This document shows, piece after piece, positions 8,432-17,209 of a stretch of 49,704 bases of DNA. This DNA comes from Gemmatimonadota bacterium (GTDB lineage: Bacteria; Latescibacterota; UBA2968): positions 1 to 49,704 of the forward strand of contig JAPOXY010000073.1 of the NCBI GenBank assembly GCA_026706845.1, read 5' to 3'. A program made the position numbers and the translations under genes. Every line of letters starts with the position of its first letter. Position 1 is the stretch's first letter. The notes under the pieces were generated by a model, which worked only from the letters and a program-made list of their open reading frames with translations, made no database searches and had not been told where the DNA came from.

Positions 8432-9862
8432 TTAATATCTTCCTATGCGTTTGGGGCCGGGATCGGCGCATATAACGGTGTGGTCGAAGTTTTGTTTTAT
8501 GAGCTGGTATTTCAGATCTGTGTGGGATGGGTCTTCCCAGAGGTTGTGAAATTCATCGGGGTCTTCTCGTAGATCGTAGAGTTCGCCATAGTCTTCGTTG
8601 TGATAGACGACGAGTTTGTAGCGGTTGTTGCGCAACATGGTCGCCCAACAGGGGTTGTGTTTTTCAGAGGCGTGTGGGGCGAATTTATCGACGACATCGT
8701 AGTATTCACAGCGCACAAATTCGTGGTGCGCGTGCCCGGAATCTTCGCCCGTGAGAATGGGGATGAGGGATTTGCCGTGTGTCCATTCGAGGGGGATGTC
8801 GGCGAGGTCGGCAAGGGTGGGCGCAATGTCTAAGAGCGCGGTGAGGCCATCTGCGCGGTGGCCCTGGAGAAAGGTGCCGGGCCACGAGATGATGAGGGGG
8901 ACCCGTACGAGGGCTTCGTAGAAGCGGCAACCTTTGCCGGTGAGGCCGTGATCGCCGAGCATTTCGCCATGGTCACTCGTGAAGATGACGACGGTGTTTT
9001 CGCGCTGTCTCGTGCGCTCAAGTGCATTGAGCATGCGACCGACGTTTTCGTCGATGAGGGCGATCATGCCGTAGTAGGACGCTTTGTTGTGCTGTTCGCG
9101 GTCGCCGGGTGGGTTGCCTTTTTGTCCTGCGAAAAAGCGTTTGAGTTGCGTTTGTGTTTGCAGGTCGCTTTCGCGAAATAGCGGCGGTGGCAGGTCGGCG
9201 GGATTGTATTTGTGTGTGTCGGGTGCGTCAAAAGGTCCGTGCGGGTCAAAGGGGTTGACGCTCATGAGCCAGGGTCCGTCATGGGGGGATTCGATAAATT
9301 CAATGGCGCGGTCCGCACACCAGGTGGTCTGGTGGTGTTGGGGGTTCATGTCGGGACGATAGGTGCCGTATGTGCCGTCTTTTTTTGTTTGAAAGACGTC
9401 GCCGAGGTCTATGCCCTGTTCGGTGAGCCAGTCGGTGTACTGGTTGCCAATTCCGATGCCTTGATTGTGTGAGTGGCTGTACCAGAATTTGCGATATCCG
9501 TCGTCAACGCGTTGTTCTTCGCCGTTCCAGGCAGAGGCGAGGTGGAGTTTTCCCGATAAGCCGCAATCGTATCCGGCATCTGCGAGGCGTTTGGTGATGA
9601 GTTGTACGCGTTCATTTGCCGGGAAATAGGCATTGCCATTGCGATTGCCGTGTACGGTGCTGGGATATAGCCCGGTGAGAAAGCTGGAACGACTGGGCGT
9701 GCATATCGCGCTCTGGCAGTGGGCATGTGTGAATGCTACGCCTTCGGCGCAGAGGCGGTCGAGGTTGGGTGTCTGGATGTGTTCATTGCCGAGGGCGTGG
9801 ATGGTATCATAGCGTTGTTGGTCGGTGCAGATCCAGAGGATGTTGGGGCGTTTTGGTGTCAA
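8432..9862 (-). CDS. Sulfatase (CxPxR type)
   Basis: 476 aa from a TTG at 9862 preceded by GAGGAG seven bases away; a TTG at 9877 is possible but would leave no room for that site. The N-terminus PNILWICTDQQR holds the metal Asp. CTPSR at about 54-58 carries the formylglycine Cys, and SDHGEMLGDHG near residue 290 matches the conserved metal site. No signal peptide. The C-terminus ends ADPGPKRIGRY; this tail is duplicated as a remnant at 7588-7633. The gene follows the sulfatase ending at 9874 by 11 bases, so the two are very likely co-transcribed. The DQQR-type N-terminus is close to choline-sulfatase and heparan-type families; the substrate is unproven. Confidence 0.9.
   Translation of the reverse strand: MTPKRPNILWICTDQQRYDTIHALGNEHIQTPNLDRLCAEGVAFTHAHCQSAICTPSRSSFLTGLYPSTVHGNRNGNAYFPANERVQLITKRLADAGYDCGLSGKLHLASAWNGEEQRVDDGYRKFWYSHSHNQGIGIGNQYTDWLTEQGIDLGDVFQTKKDGTYGTYRPDMNPQHHQTTWCADRAIEFIESPHDGPWLMSVNPFDPHGPFDAPDTHKYNPADLPPPLFRESDLQTQTQLKRFFAGQKGNPPGDREQHNKASYYGMIALIDENVGRMLNALERTRQRENTVVIFTSDHGEMLGDHGLTGKGCRFYEALVRVPLIISWPGTFLQGHRADGLTALLDIAPTLADLADIPLEWTHGKSLIPILTGEDSGHAHHEFVRCEYYDVVDKFAPHASEKHNPCWATMLRNNRYKLVVYHNEDYGELYDLREDPDEFHNLWEDPSHTDLKYQLIKQNFDHTVICADPGPKRIGRY
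8434..8479 (-). repeat. 46-bp direct repeat, copy B (end of the sulfatase gene)
   Basis: Last codons of the sulfatase at 8432-9862. Matches 7588-7633 at 43 of 46 positions; similarity ends abruptly on the far side of both copies. Confidence 0.9.
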
Positions 9863-9873
9863 TGGAGGTCTCC

Positions 9874-11295
9874 TCAATCGCGCGCGCCTCTGATAACGCG
9901 GCCGTTTTCGATCCAGTGATCGCGGTAAAAGGTAGTGGGTTCAAAGGTGTCGTTTAGTGCGTCCATGCGCGTCCGAATCTGGTCGCGGTAGTGCTGGATT
10001 GTTCTAGCATGGTCAGGGCTGTTGGCGAGGTTGTGCAATTGCAGAGGGTCTTCGCGGTGATTGTAGAGGGATTCTCGATGTTTTTCAATGGCATAGGTAT
10101 ATTGTTTGTCGCGCAAGGCACGCCATTCAAAGCCATCGTCCCAATCGACACTGGGACCCATGCCCTGTAAGAATGCGGATTCGGGTTCATCTCCATGCTG
10201 ACCAAATGCGCAATGCGAAAGGTCAAATCCATCGATACCATCGGGGATATCGACGTTCAGGAGTGAGAGCAACGTGGGCATGATATCGGGTGTGTTGAGG
10301 CAGGCATCGCTTTCGGTTTTGGGGGCGATGCGGTTGGGCCAGCGCATGAGAAAGGGGACGCGCGCGGCTTCTTCATAGTAGATGTTTTTCTGAACGCGAC
10401 CGTGTGCGCCAAACATTTCGCCGTGGTCTGATGTGAAGACGACGAGGGTGTCGTGCGCGAGGTTGAATCTGTCTAACGCGTCTAAAATTCGGCCCACGTT
10501 CCAGTCGAGGTTGGCAGTCATAGCGGCATAGATTCGCTGCCATTCAACGAGGTTGGGTTTGACGGATTTCATCCACCAATCGCGGTCGAACCATGCGTGC
10601 CAGTATTCTCCTGATCCGTCCCGGTAATTTGGCGGCAGGTCAAAGGCCATGTCTTTGAAGTGCATACCCCATTCTTCGGGGACGTTGTCCCAGTTCCAGG
10701 GCTGATGAGGTGTGCCATAAGAGACGAAGAGGGCGAAGGGTTCTGGATTTTCGCGCGCGTTTTCGAGATAGGAGATGGCGAGGTCGGTCATGGCATCGGG
10801 TTCATAGGCAGGGATGTCGATGCGTTCAAATTTGTCTTCGTAATAAAATCCCTTGTAATAGCTGTGGTTGAAGTTGTAGGCCGCCCAATAGTGGTCAAAT
10901 CCCAGTCGGTGCGGGCCTGGGGGCACGAATTGATTGGCGGGATTCTTGTGAAAATCTCCGGCCTGTTTATAAACTTTGCCTTCGGTTGCGTAAATGTGCC
11001 ATTTGCCGATGTAGGCACAATTCACGCCGTTCTGCGTCAATGTGCCGGCAAGCGTTGGCAAATCGGTGCGGGCACTCAATTCGTTCATGACGTAGCCATT
11101 GGTGGTGGGATAACAGCCCGTAAAGAGGGATGCGCGATGCGGGCTGCACACGGGATAGACCGAGGTGGCGTTGACAAAGCTGATGCCTTCAGATGATAGG
11201 TGGTCGATATTGGGGGTGTGGGCGCGGTTGTCGCCCATATAGCCACAGGATTGCGGGCGGAGTTGATCGGCGAAGATGTAGAGAAGGTTAGACAC
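9874..11295 (-). CDS. Sulfatase (CxPxR type)
   Basis: 473 aa starting with GTG three bases after the stop of the isomerase gene; no strong Shine-Dalgarno, so coupled translation is likely. Conserved N-terminal strand NLLYIFADQLR, then CSPHR at 50-54 with the formylglycine Cys50. SDHGEMFGAHG near residue 285 gives the second metal-site half. The C-terminal part has the usual sulfatase tail NHREDPLQLHNLA. No signal peptide. Second gene of the minus-strand sulfatase set. Length and motifs fit the arylsulfatase/choline-sulfatase-like branch; the true substrate is unknown. Confidence 0.9.
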   Translation of the reverse strand: MSNLLYIFADQLRPQSCGYMGDNRAHTPNIDHLSSEGISFVNATSVYPVCSPHRASLFTGCYPTTNGYVMNELSARTDLPTLAGTLTQNGVNCAYIGKWHIYATEGKVYKQAGDFHKNPANQFVPPGPHRLGFDHYWAAYNFNHSYYKGFYYEDKFERIDIPAYEPDAMTDLAISYLENARENPEPFALFVSYGTPHQPWNWDNVPEEWGMHFKDMAFDLPPNYRDGSGEYWHAWFDRDWWMKSVKPNLVEWQRIYAAMTANLDWNVGRILDALDRFNLAHDTLVVFTSDHGEMFGAHGRVQKNIYYEEAARVPFLMRWPNRIAPKTESDACLNTPDIMPTLLSLLNVDIPDGIDGFDLSHCAFGQHGDEPESAFLQGMGPSVDWDDGFEWRALRDKQYTYAIEKHRESLYNHREDPLQLHNLANSPDHARTIQHYRDQIRTRMDALNDTFEPTTFYRDHWIENGRVIRGARD

Positions 11296-11298
11296 GGA

Positions 11299-12135
11299 TT
11301 ACGCGCTTTCGTGTTCTGCTCGCATTGCGTTAAAGAAGCGCACATCAATGCGCGCCAGGTCAATTACGGTTTCTATGGGTTCACCGCTGTATTCACTGTG
11401 GAAACTCACGGGGCCTTCAAAGTTTAATCGATCCAGTGTTTTTACGACTGCGGGCCAATCGCCAAATCCCTGTCCCAGCCGCATTGTTCCACCCGTGGGC
11501 GCCCCCTGTACAGTGCGTCCCAGAGGTCGCTGGCGAATCAGGTCTTTAAATGCCAGGACTGATAGGTACTCGCGCACGATATCCAGTGCCATTTCTATGG
11601 GTTCGCCACATATCGACAGGTGTCCCGGGTCGGAGAATACGCCGATGTGTTCGGGGTTGAATCCCCTGACCACGTTCATGACGGCACACGAATTTAACCC
11701 CATCGATTTGCCCGAATGGTTGTGTACCACGGTTTTGACGCCGTGTTTTTCCGACAATTTCTCAAAGCTTTCCATCCAGCCCCGGATTTCATCCAGTTGG
11801 TCCCAGTAGTGCTTAGCATCTGACCAGTGCCAGTAGCCCAGTTTTACATGCGCTACGCCGGCTTCGCCCAGCGCGCCGTAATAACGCTCGGCGTAATCTA
11901 TGTCCGGACGGCTAAAATCGCCGGGGGCTGTTACGAGTGGAATGCACAGGCCCGCGGCTTCAAACTGTTTGGCGGCTTCGGGTAGAGCCTTATCGATATT
12001 GTCTGGATTTACAGGATATCCCTCTCGCACACACAAATCCGCGCCTTGCACGCCTACCGATTGGAGGGATTCTATGATTTCGGGTATGTCCAGGCCTTCG
12101 AGGTGTTTTGTGAACATGATGTACGTGAGCTTCAT
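11299..12135 (-). CDS. Sugar phosphate isomerase/epimerase (xylose isomerase-like TIM barrel)
   Basis: 278 aa from the ATG at 12135, chosen over an ATG 30 bases upstream because GAAAGGAA lies just before it. AP-endonuclease-2/xylose-isomerase-like barrel with metal-ligand candidates in VVHNHSG (about 150), FSDPGHL (about 185) and SFHSEYSG near the C-terminus. Such proteins interconvert keto- and aldo-sugars or inositols. First gene of the minus-strand sulfatase set: the next sulfatase starts 3 bases after its stop. It has a plausible promoter at 12179-12207 and is divergent from the RND pump. The substrate cannot be stated. Confidence 0.85.
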   Translation of the reverse strand: MKLTYIMFTKHLEGLDIPEIIESLQSVGVQGADLCVREGYPVNPDNIDKALPEAAKQFEAAGLCIPLVTAPGDFSRPDIDYAERYYGALGEAGVAHVKLGYWHWSDAKHYWDQLDEIRGWMESFEKLSEKHGVKTVVHNHSGKSMGLNSCAVMNVVRGFNPEHIGVFSDPGHLSICGEPIEMALDIVREYLSVLAFKDLIRQRPLGRTVQGAPTGGTMRLGQGFGDWPAVVKTLDRLNFEGPVSFHSEYSGEPIETVIDLARIDVRFFNAMRAEHESA

Positions 12136-12178
12136 TTTTTTTCCTTTCTCTGGTGTCGTTTGCATTTATGAGCACTTC

Positions 12179-12207
12179 AGGATACGCAATTGTGTGTTGA
12201 AAATCAA
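12179..12207 (-). promoter_or_regulatory. Probable sigma-70 promoter for the isomerase-sulfatase set
   Basis: On the minus strand TTGATT (12202-12207), 17 bases, then TATCCT (12179-12184). Each hexamer matches four of six consensus bases and the spacing is ideal. It is the only candidate I saw before the ATG at 12135. Confidence 0.4.
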
Positions 12208-12229
12208 TGGTGAGTTGTAAGCTCAAATC

Positions 12230-12257
12230 TTGACATGTTGTGAAAAATGTATATGTT
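12230..12257 (+). promoter_or_regulatory. Probable sigma-70 promoter for the RND pump
   Basis: Consensus TTGACA (12230-12235), 16 bases, then TATGTT (12252-12257). Transcription would begin near 12264, inside the palindrome at 12256-12288, about 85 bases before the ATG. Confidence 0.5.
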
Positions 12258-12281
12258 GTCGTCAAATTGTTGTGAAAAATG
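12236..12281 (+). repeat. 14-bp direct repeat in the RND promoter
   Basis: TGTTGTGAAAAATG occurs perfectly at 12236-12249 and 12268-12281, 32 bases apart (about three helical turns). The first lies between -35 and -10, the second just after the expected start site. Confidence 0.75.
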
Positions 12282-12288
12282 ACGACAA
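12256..12288. promoter_or_regulatory. Operator-like palindrome over the RND start site
   Basis: TTGTCGTCA (12256-12264) and TGACGACAA (12280-12288) are perfect inverted 9-mers around 15 bases. They overlap the end of the -10 and the predicted transcription start, a position expected of a repressor site or an mRNA leader hairpin. No regulator gene is adjacent. Confidence 0.55.
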
Positions 12289-12349
12289 GGTAGTCAAAAA
12301 ACACGGTTTCGCATATTTCAGCATCCCGATGCAGAGGTCGTAAAAGGAC

Positions 12350-15300
12350 ATGAAGCTCAGTCGTTTTGCCATTTTTAAGCCCATTAGCACGATTATGATC
12401 GCACTTAGTCTTGTGGTGATGGGTTTTATTTCCCTGGTCAAGTTGCCGCTTGAATATTTGCCCAGCGTGACGTTTCCGGTCCTTTTTGTGTCTATTCGGT
12501 ATCCTTCTTCGTCCCCAGAGGAAATTGAACGGTTTATCACGCGACCGATTGAAGAGATATTGGGTACTATGCCTGGCATTGAAAATATGGGATCCACATC
12601 CAATGAGTCTTCTTCGACCATTCGCCTGGAATTTGCAATGGATGCGGATATGGATCTCGTTGGCATTCATTTGCGCGACAGGCTCGATCAGGTTCGCGCA
12701 GATTTGCCCGAAGACGTGGATTATATTGGGATTAAAAGTTTTGATACCGAAGATATTCCGGCTCTCGAATATACTGTTTCGTGGATCGGTGAAGATCCCG
12801 AAGACTTCATCGCGGTTTATAACCAGCGCCTGTCGCCTCGATTGCAGCGGCTCGATGGCGTGGCAAGTGTTGAATTAAGGGGGTTACAGCAAAAGGATCT
12901 CCTCGTCGAGGTCGATCAACGGGCTATGACTGCGCACAAATTGGATTTTCGCACGATCAATCGCGCGCTTCGCAGAAATAATATTAATATCTCGGCGGGT
13001 TATGTCACCGATGGCGACAGGCGATTCGCTGTGCGAAGTGTGGGCGAGTTTGAGACTGTTGACCAGATTCGCAATCTGCCCATTCGCCCAAACCTGATGC
13101 TGTCCGATGTTGCAGCGGTTACGTACGATTATCCTCCCGCTCGTCGATTTGATCGACTCGATGGCATACCTTCTCTTTATCTTTCTGTGTATAAATCTTC
13201 AACGGCAAATATGGTCGATGTTTGCAAGCGCGCCCGCAAAGAACTCGACCGCATCAACGAGGAGGTTGGCAAAGATAATCTTCGAATACTTCTGGTTCGA
13301 GACCAGTCAACTGATGTTATTGCCAGCATAATCAGTCTCAGCCAATCGGCGATTATGGGCGGTCTCTTAGCCGTTATTGCCATCTTTATTTTTCTCCGCA
13401 ACTTCCGCAGTACGCTCATCATTGGCTCCGCCATTCCAATTAGCGCGCTCACGGTGTTTCTCATGATGTATTTTTTGCGGCAATCGGGCACTGATATCAC
13501 CTTGAATTTGATTTCGATGATGGGGCTGATGGTCGCTATTGGGATGCTCGTGGATCCCGCTGTTGTAGCTCTGGAGAATATTTTTCGCAAATGTTTTGAT
13601 GAAGGTCAGGGTGCAAAACAGGCAGCGCTTGAGGGCAGTGAGGAAATTGGCCTCCCGGTTCTGGCTGCTACGCTTACGACTGTGTGTGTATTTGTGCCGG
13701 TCATTTTTGTGACTGATTCGGGCACTTCGCTCTTTATGCGGCAGTTCTCCGTGACAGTTGTCGTGTCTGTGATTGCATCGTTTTGTGTCGCGCTTTCTCT
13801 GATTCCATTGGCCGCATCTCGCGCTTTCGATAAAGGTGGCCAAACTCTTGACCGCGTTCTCAAGAGCATTTTTGTGCTCGCAGCAAGTGTTGGGGTGGGC
13901 GCGTATATATATTATACGGATTTCAGTGAGGTTGATTACGGGGGTATGTGGGACGCATTTGCGCGTACCATCGCTGGTTTGCCTTTATTTGCCAAAATTG
14001 GTTTTCCCGCGGCAATTGCACTGGTGATTTTTCTGTATTTTCGTTACCGCGCCATTGGTGCCAGAGCACTGTACGCGAGGGTGGTCGCCAATACTTTGCA
14101 CTATCGCTGGGCAACGCTATCCGTTGCCTGTGTTCTTCTCTTTTTAGGCAATCACATCTACGGCAAAATAGAACAAGCCCCTTTCCGCTATCAACCCACC
14201 CGCGCGATCAGGCTGACGGTGGAGATGCCTCGTACGTACGATTTGGAGCAGGCGAGTAATACTTTCAAAATAGCCGAAAATATCCTTATTCCACTGAAAG
14301 AAGAACTGGATATAGAGGCTATTGCGACGAAGTTCAATACGGGTAATCGGCAGGGAAAGAGAAATGCACTTTTGACTATTTATCTCACGCCTGCAGAAGA
14401 AAGCAAGTTGATGACGGACGAAGTCCAGCACAGGATCATCGCGCTTCTTCCAAAGGATATTCCCGGTGTGCGTTTCAGACCTCGCGGGGGTAAGTCGGGC
14501 GGGACTGCGGGGGTGGGTGTTGAACTCAAAGGACGCAAGCAGGAAATTCTGGAGGTTCTGGCAGAGGATATTGAAATGAGTATGCAGGGGATGCCCGGCG
14601 TTCACGAGATTGAGACCAGCCTGGAGACGGGTATGGAAGAGATTCGCGTGGTTGTAAATCGCGAACGGGCACAGCGGTATGGCATTTCTCCGCGCGATAT
14701 TGCTACGAATATCGCTTCGGCACTCGGGTCGCGCGGGGCTTCACACTTCAAAACACCCAATGGCGAGATCGATATTACCGTTCAACTCCGCGAAGAAGAT
14801 CGCGCTAATCTCGAGCAGCTCAAAACAACGGAGTTTGAAAGTGATAAGGGCGGGATGGTTGCGTTCTCCAGTTTGGCCGATTTCAATCTCATACAAGGGC
14901 CTAATGCCATTTCCCGCGAAGACCGCATGCCCACGCTAACTGTGTTTGCCAGTACTGAACAAAAAGCAGTTTTCAGCGTGGGGCAGATTATGAAAGCGCG
15001 CATGGAAAACGTGCCTCTGCCCGATGGATATAAGTATCAGATGGATCGCCGCTTCAAGTCTATGGATGCAGAACGGGAACGGGATTTTGAGACGATGATT
15101 TTCGCGCTGGTTCTCATTTATATTATTATGGCTTCGCTCTTTGAATCCTATGTGCATCCGCTCACTATTATGTTCTGCATTTTCTTCGCATTCATTGGCG
15201 TCGCGCTCGGTCTCTACACTTTCAAGATCGCTATGGATAGCAATGCGAAGTACGGCCTTCTGGTGCTTTTTGGTATTGTGGTGAATAATGGCATTGTTCT

Positions 15301-15619
15301 GGTCGATCACATCAACAGATACCGAAAACAGGGGTTTGTTCGCCGCGATGCCATTATTCGCGGTGGGCAAGACCGCTTGCGTCCGATTATGATGACTGCC
15401 ACGACCACTATTATTGGCCTGATGCCGCTGGTTATTCCAATGCTTTTTGGCCATGCCGAAGGCACAGCCCGCCGCTGGGGTCCCATCGGTCTGGTTGTGG
15501 TATCGGGGTTGTCCATTTCAACCATTCTGACGCTTGTTCTCCTGCCCACGATGTATTCGCTTATGGATGACCTCTCCCAATTTGCCAGGCGCGTTGTCGC
15601 GGTGGCTCGTGTGCGGTAA
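12350..15619 (+). CDS. RND-family efflux permease (AcrB/MdtB-like)
   Basis: 1089 aa. Inner-membrane proton-driven pump, normally a trimer working with an HlyD-type adaptor and a TolC channel, neither of which is encoded nearby. The N-terminal TM1 is residues 10-30; PSxxPEEIE and the porter domain follow. TM4 has GMLVDP with Asp402 at the AcrB D407 position and Pro403 in place of D408. TM10 has VVNNGIVLVDH with Asn979-Asn980 where AcrB has a Lys. Unusually, two extra hydrophobic stretches (about 503-521 and 546-568) lie between the two halves, making it longer than AcrB. The RBS AAAGG is unusually close to the ATG. Preceded by a promoter with repeats; convergent with the nuclease gene. Substrate unknown. 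Confidence 0.92.
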   Translation: MKLSRFAIFKPISTIMIALSLVVMGFISLVKLPLEYLPSVTFPVLFVSIRYPSSSPEEIERFITRPIEEILGTMPGIENMGSTSNESSSTIRLEFAMDADMDLVGIHLRDRLDQVRADLPEDVDYIGIKSFDTEDIPALEYTVSWIGEDPEDFIAVYNQRLSPRLQRLDGVASVELRGLQQKDLLVEVDQRAMTAHKLDFRTINRALRRNNINISAGYVTDGDRRFAVRSVGEFETVDQIRNLPIRPNLMLSDVAAVTYDYPPARRFDRLDGIPSLYLSVYKSSTANMVDVCKRARKELDRINEEVGKDNLRILLVRDQSTDVIASIISLSQSAIMGGLLAVIAIFIFLRNFRSTLIIGSAIPISALTVFLMMYFLRQSGTDITLNLISMMGLMVAIGMLVDPAVVALENIFRKCFDEGQGAKQAALEGSEEIGLPVLAATLTTVCVFVPVIFVTDSGTSLFMRQFSVTVVVSVIASFCVALSLIPLAASRAFDKGGQTLDRVLKSIFVLAASVGVGAYIYYTDFSEVDYGGMWDAFARTIAGLPLFAKIGFPAAIALVIFLYFRYRAIGARALYARVVANTLHYRWATLSVACVLLFLGNHIYGKIEQAPFRYQPTRAIRLTVEMPRTYDLEQASNTFKIAENILIPLKEELDIEAIATKFNTGNRQGKRNALLTIYLTPAEESKLMTDEVQHRIIALLPKDIPGVRFRPRGGKSGGTAGVGVELKGRKQEILEVLAEDIEMSMQGMPGVHEIETSLETGMEEIRVVVNRERAQRYGISPRDIATNIASALGSRGASHFKTPNGEIDITVQLREEDRANLEQLKTTEFESDKGGMVAFSSLADFNLIQGPNAISREDRMPTLTVFASTEQKAVFSVGQIMKARMENVPLPDGYKYQMDRRFKSMDAERERDFETMIFALVLIYIIMASLFESYVHPLTIMFCIFFAFIGVALGLYTFKIAMDSNAKYGLLVLFGIVVNNGIVLVDHINRYRKQGFVRRDAIIRGGQDRLRPIMMTATTTIIGLMPLVIPMLFGHAEGTARRWGPIGLVVVSGLSISTILTLVLLPTMYSLMDDLSQFARRVVAVARVR

Positions 15620-15640
15620 CACTGTGAATCCTGGAAAGGC

Positions 15641-16750
15641 TCATATTCGATTGTTTTCCAAAAGTTCACGTTCACGCGCCAATTCCTTGCGGAGCGTTTC
15701 TTCGTCGGGCAGTTCTAATTTATAACGAGAGGCAAAGATGTGTTCAGTCTGTTCGCCCAAGACGTATTTGACAACGGCATCATTCTTATCAGAGCAAAGA
15801 ATCAACCCGATGGTGGCATTCTCATCTCCTTGGCGCACCTCTTGGTCATAATACCCGACATACATCTGCATTTGCCCGATGTCGCCATGCGTGAGTTTTC
15901 GCGTTTTGAGGTCAATAATCACGTAGCACCGGAGTCGAATGTGATAAAACACCAGATCCGGAAAAAAATGATCGCCGTCAAGAGTGATCCGCTTCTGGCG
16001 ACCTATGAAGGCAAAGCCGCTACCCAATTCGAGAAGAAATTCCTGAAGTGCTCCAATCAAGGCCGATTCCAAATCACTTTCTTGTAGGCGCGGCGATTCT
16101 GGCAAATCAAGGAATTCCAGCATGTATGGATCTTTGATTACATCTACCACCTGCGTTTGATTGACTTCAGAACTGGCTTCAATCAACATCCCCGTTTTAT
16201 CCTGGCTCTTGAGCAGGCGCTCGTAAAAGAGAGAACCCACTTGCCGTTCGAGTTGGCGTACACTCCAACCATTTTCACCAGCTTCTTTCTCGTAGAAAGC
16301 TCGAGCTTCGGGCTTCTCCACGCGCATAAGAATGCGGTAGTGCGACCAGCTTAATTTCGGATGAAATTCGAGTCCGGATTGTTTCTGCAGTTCATTTTCT
16401 TTTTTTTGGTTTATCGCCAATTTCTTACACGCTGTGTAAGAAATCTGATCCGTCTCTGAGTAGGTGAGATAAAATCGACGAAACAATTGCAGATTCAATT
16501 CCGAAAATCCTTTTCCAAATCGTTCAGTCAACTGCTCGGACAGTCTTTGAAGCACTCGTTTTCCATACACCGCACGCGCCTCTCCTTCTTGTAAATCCAG
16601 GACGATTTCCCTCCCAATCGCCCAGTAGGCTTGGACCAGTTCCTGATTGGCCGTATGAACAACCCTTGAACGAGCAGATTCGATGATCTGAGCAACGCGC
16701 CCAAAAAGTTCCTCTGCAACAGAATCAGCAGATGGTGTCGGGTCTTCCAT
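15641..16750 (-). CDS. PD-(D/E)XK nuclease-domain protein of the YhcG/DUF1016 family
   Basis: 369 aa, full length. The N-terminal DUF1016_N domain (about 1-150) contains helical YWAIGREI and LYLTYSE-like patterns. The C-terminal nuclease domain has the PD-(D/E)XK site: PDLVFYH with the Asp near residue 270, then IIDLK with the Asp-x-Lys about 16 residues later. GQMQMYVGYYD follows. Such proteins are stand-alone nucleases often found in defence islands or beside type I restriction systems, of uncertain role. ATG follows GAGGAG. Here the neighbour is a truncated TPR gene 44 bases upstream; no restriction-modification genes are seen. It ends convergent with the RND pump. Confidence 0.9.
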   Translation of the reverse strand: MEDPTPSADSVAEELFGRVAQIIESARSRVVHTANQELVQAYWAIGREIVLDLQEGEARAVYGKRVLQRLSEQLTERFGKGFSELNLQLFRRFYLTYSETDQISYTACKKLAINQKKENELQKQSGLEFHPKLSWSHYRILMRVEKPEARAFYEKEAGENGWSVRQLERQVGSLFYERLLKSQDKTGMLIEASSEVNQTQVVDVIKDPYMLEFLDLPESPRLQESDLESALIGALQEFLLELGSGFAFIGRQKRITLDGDHFFPDLVFYHIRLRCYVIIDLKTRKLTHGDIGQMQMYVGYYDQEVRQGDENATIGLILCSDKNDAVVKYVLGEQTEHIFASRYKLELPDEETLRKELARERELLENNRI

Positions 16751-16794
16751 TTTTTCTCCTCGCGTAAACCTTTTATCATTCTCGCTGGTGTCCG

Positions 16795-17193
16795 TTACTG
16801 TTGCGTCAGCATCGCCGCGATGTCTTCCGGCAACTGCACATCATATTTCTGTTCAAATTCCGCAACATTATTGTGAATTTCACAAAATACCGCGCTAATA
16901 TCTACGCCCATGTCTCTGGCGATGGTCAGGTTCAATCTGGCGTTATTCCAATTTTTCAAGTGTAACCAAGTTACCCCGCGAATGTTATAGGCTTTGGCAT
17001 TATTCGGGTTTAGTTCTATGGCCTTGTCCAAGTCCTCTGCTAAATCCGCGGTCCAGATAGTTTCCACCACCGCAATCTCTATTTCCGTCAGTCCGTAATA
17101 TAATATACCCAGATTTTGAAAGAGTAGTCTTGCCTTTTTTAAATCCCGTCTTATTTTGGATAAAACTTTAAGCGCAGGATTTTGGGCAATCTT
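16795..17193 (-). pseudogene. Truncated TPR-repeat protein, 3' portion
   Basis: About 130 codons of a tetratricopeptide protein read back from a TAA at 16795. Visible are one clear TPR (LDKAIELNPNNAKAYNIRG), a following helix pair and a C-terminal tail LPEDIAAMLTQQ that resembles ends of TPR proteins common in such genomes. There is no ATG in the homologous part; the first usable codons are GTG GTG near 17071. The frame stays open further upstream to 17451, but that part is only the antisense of the membrane protein gene. So the 5' end has been lost at a junction near 17160-17200, where the OPT-like gene begins on the other strand. A short protein from the internal GTG cannot be excluded. Confidence 0.55.
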
Positions 17194-17209
17194 ACAAAAA
17201 GGGTTGGGT

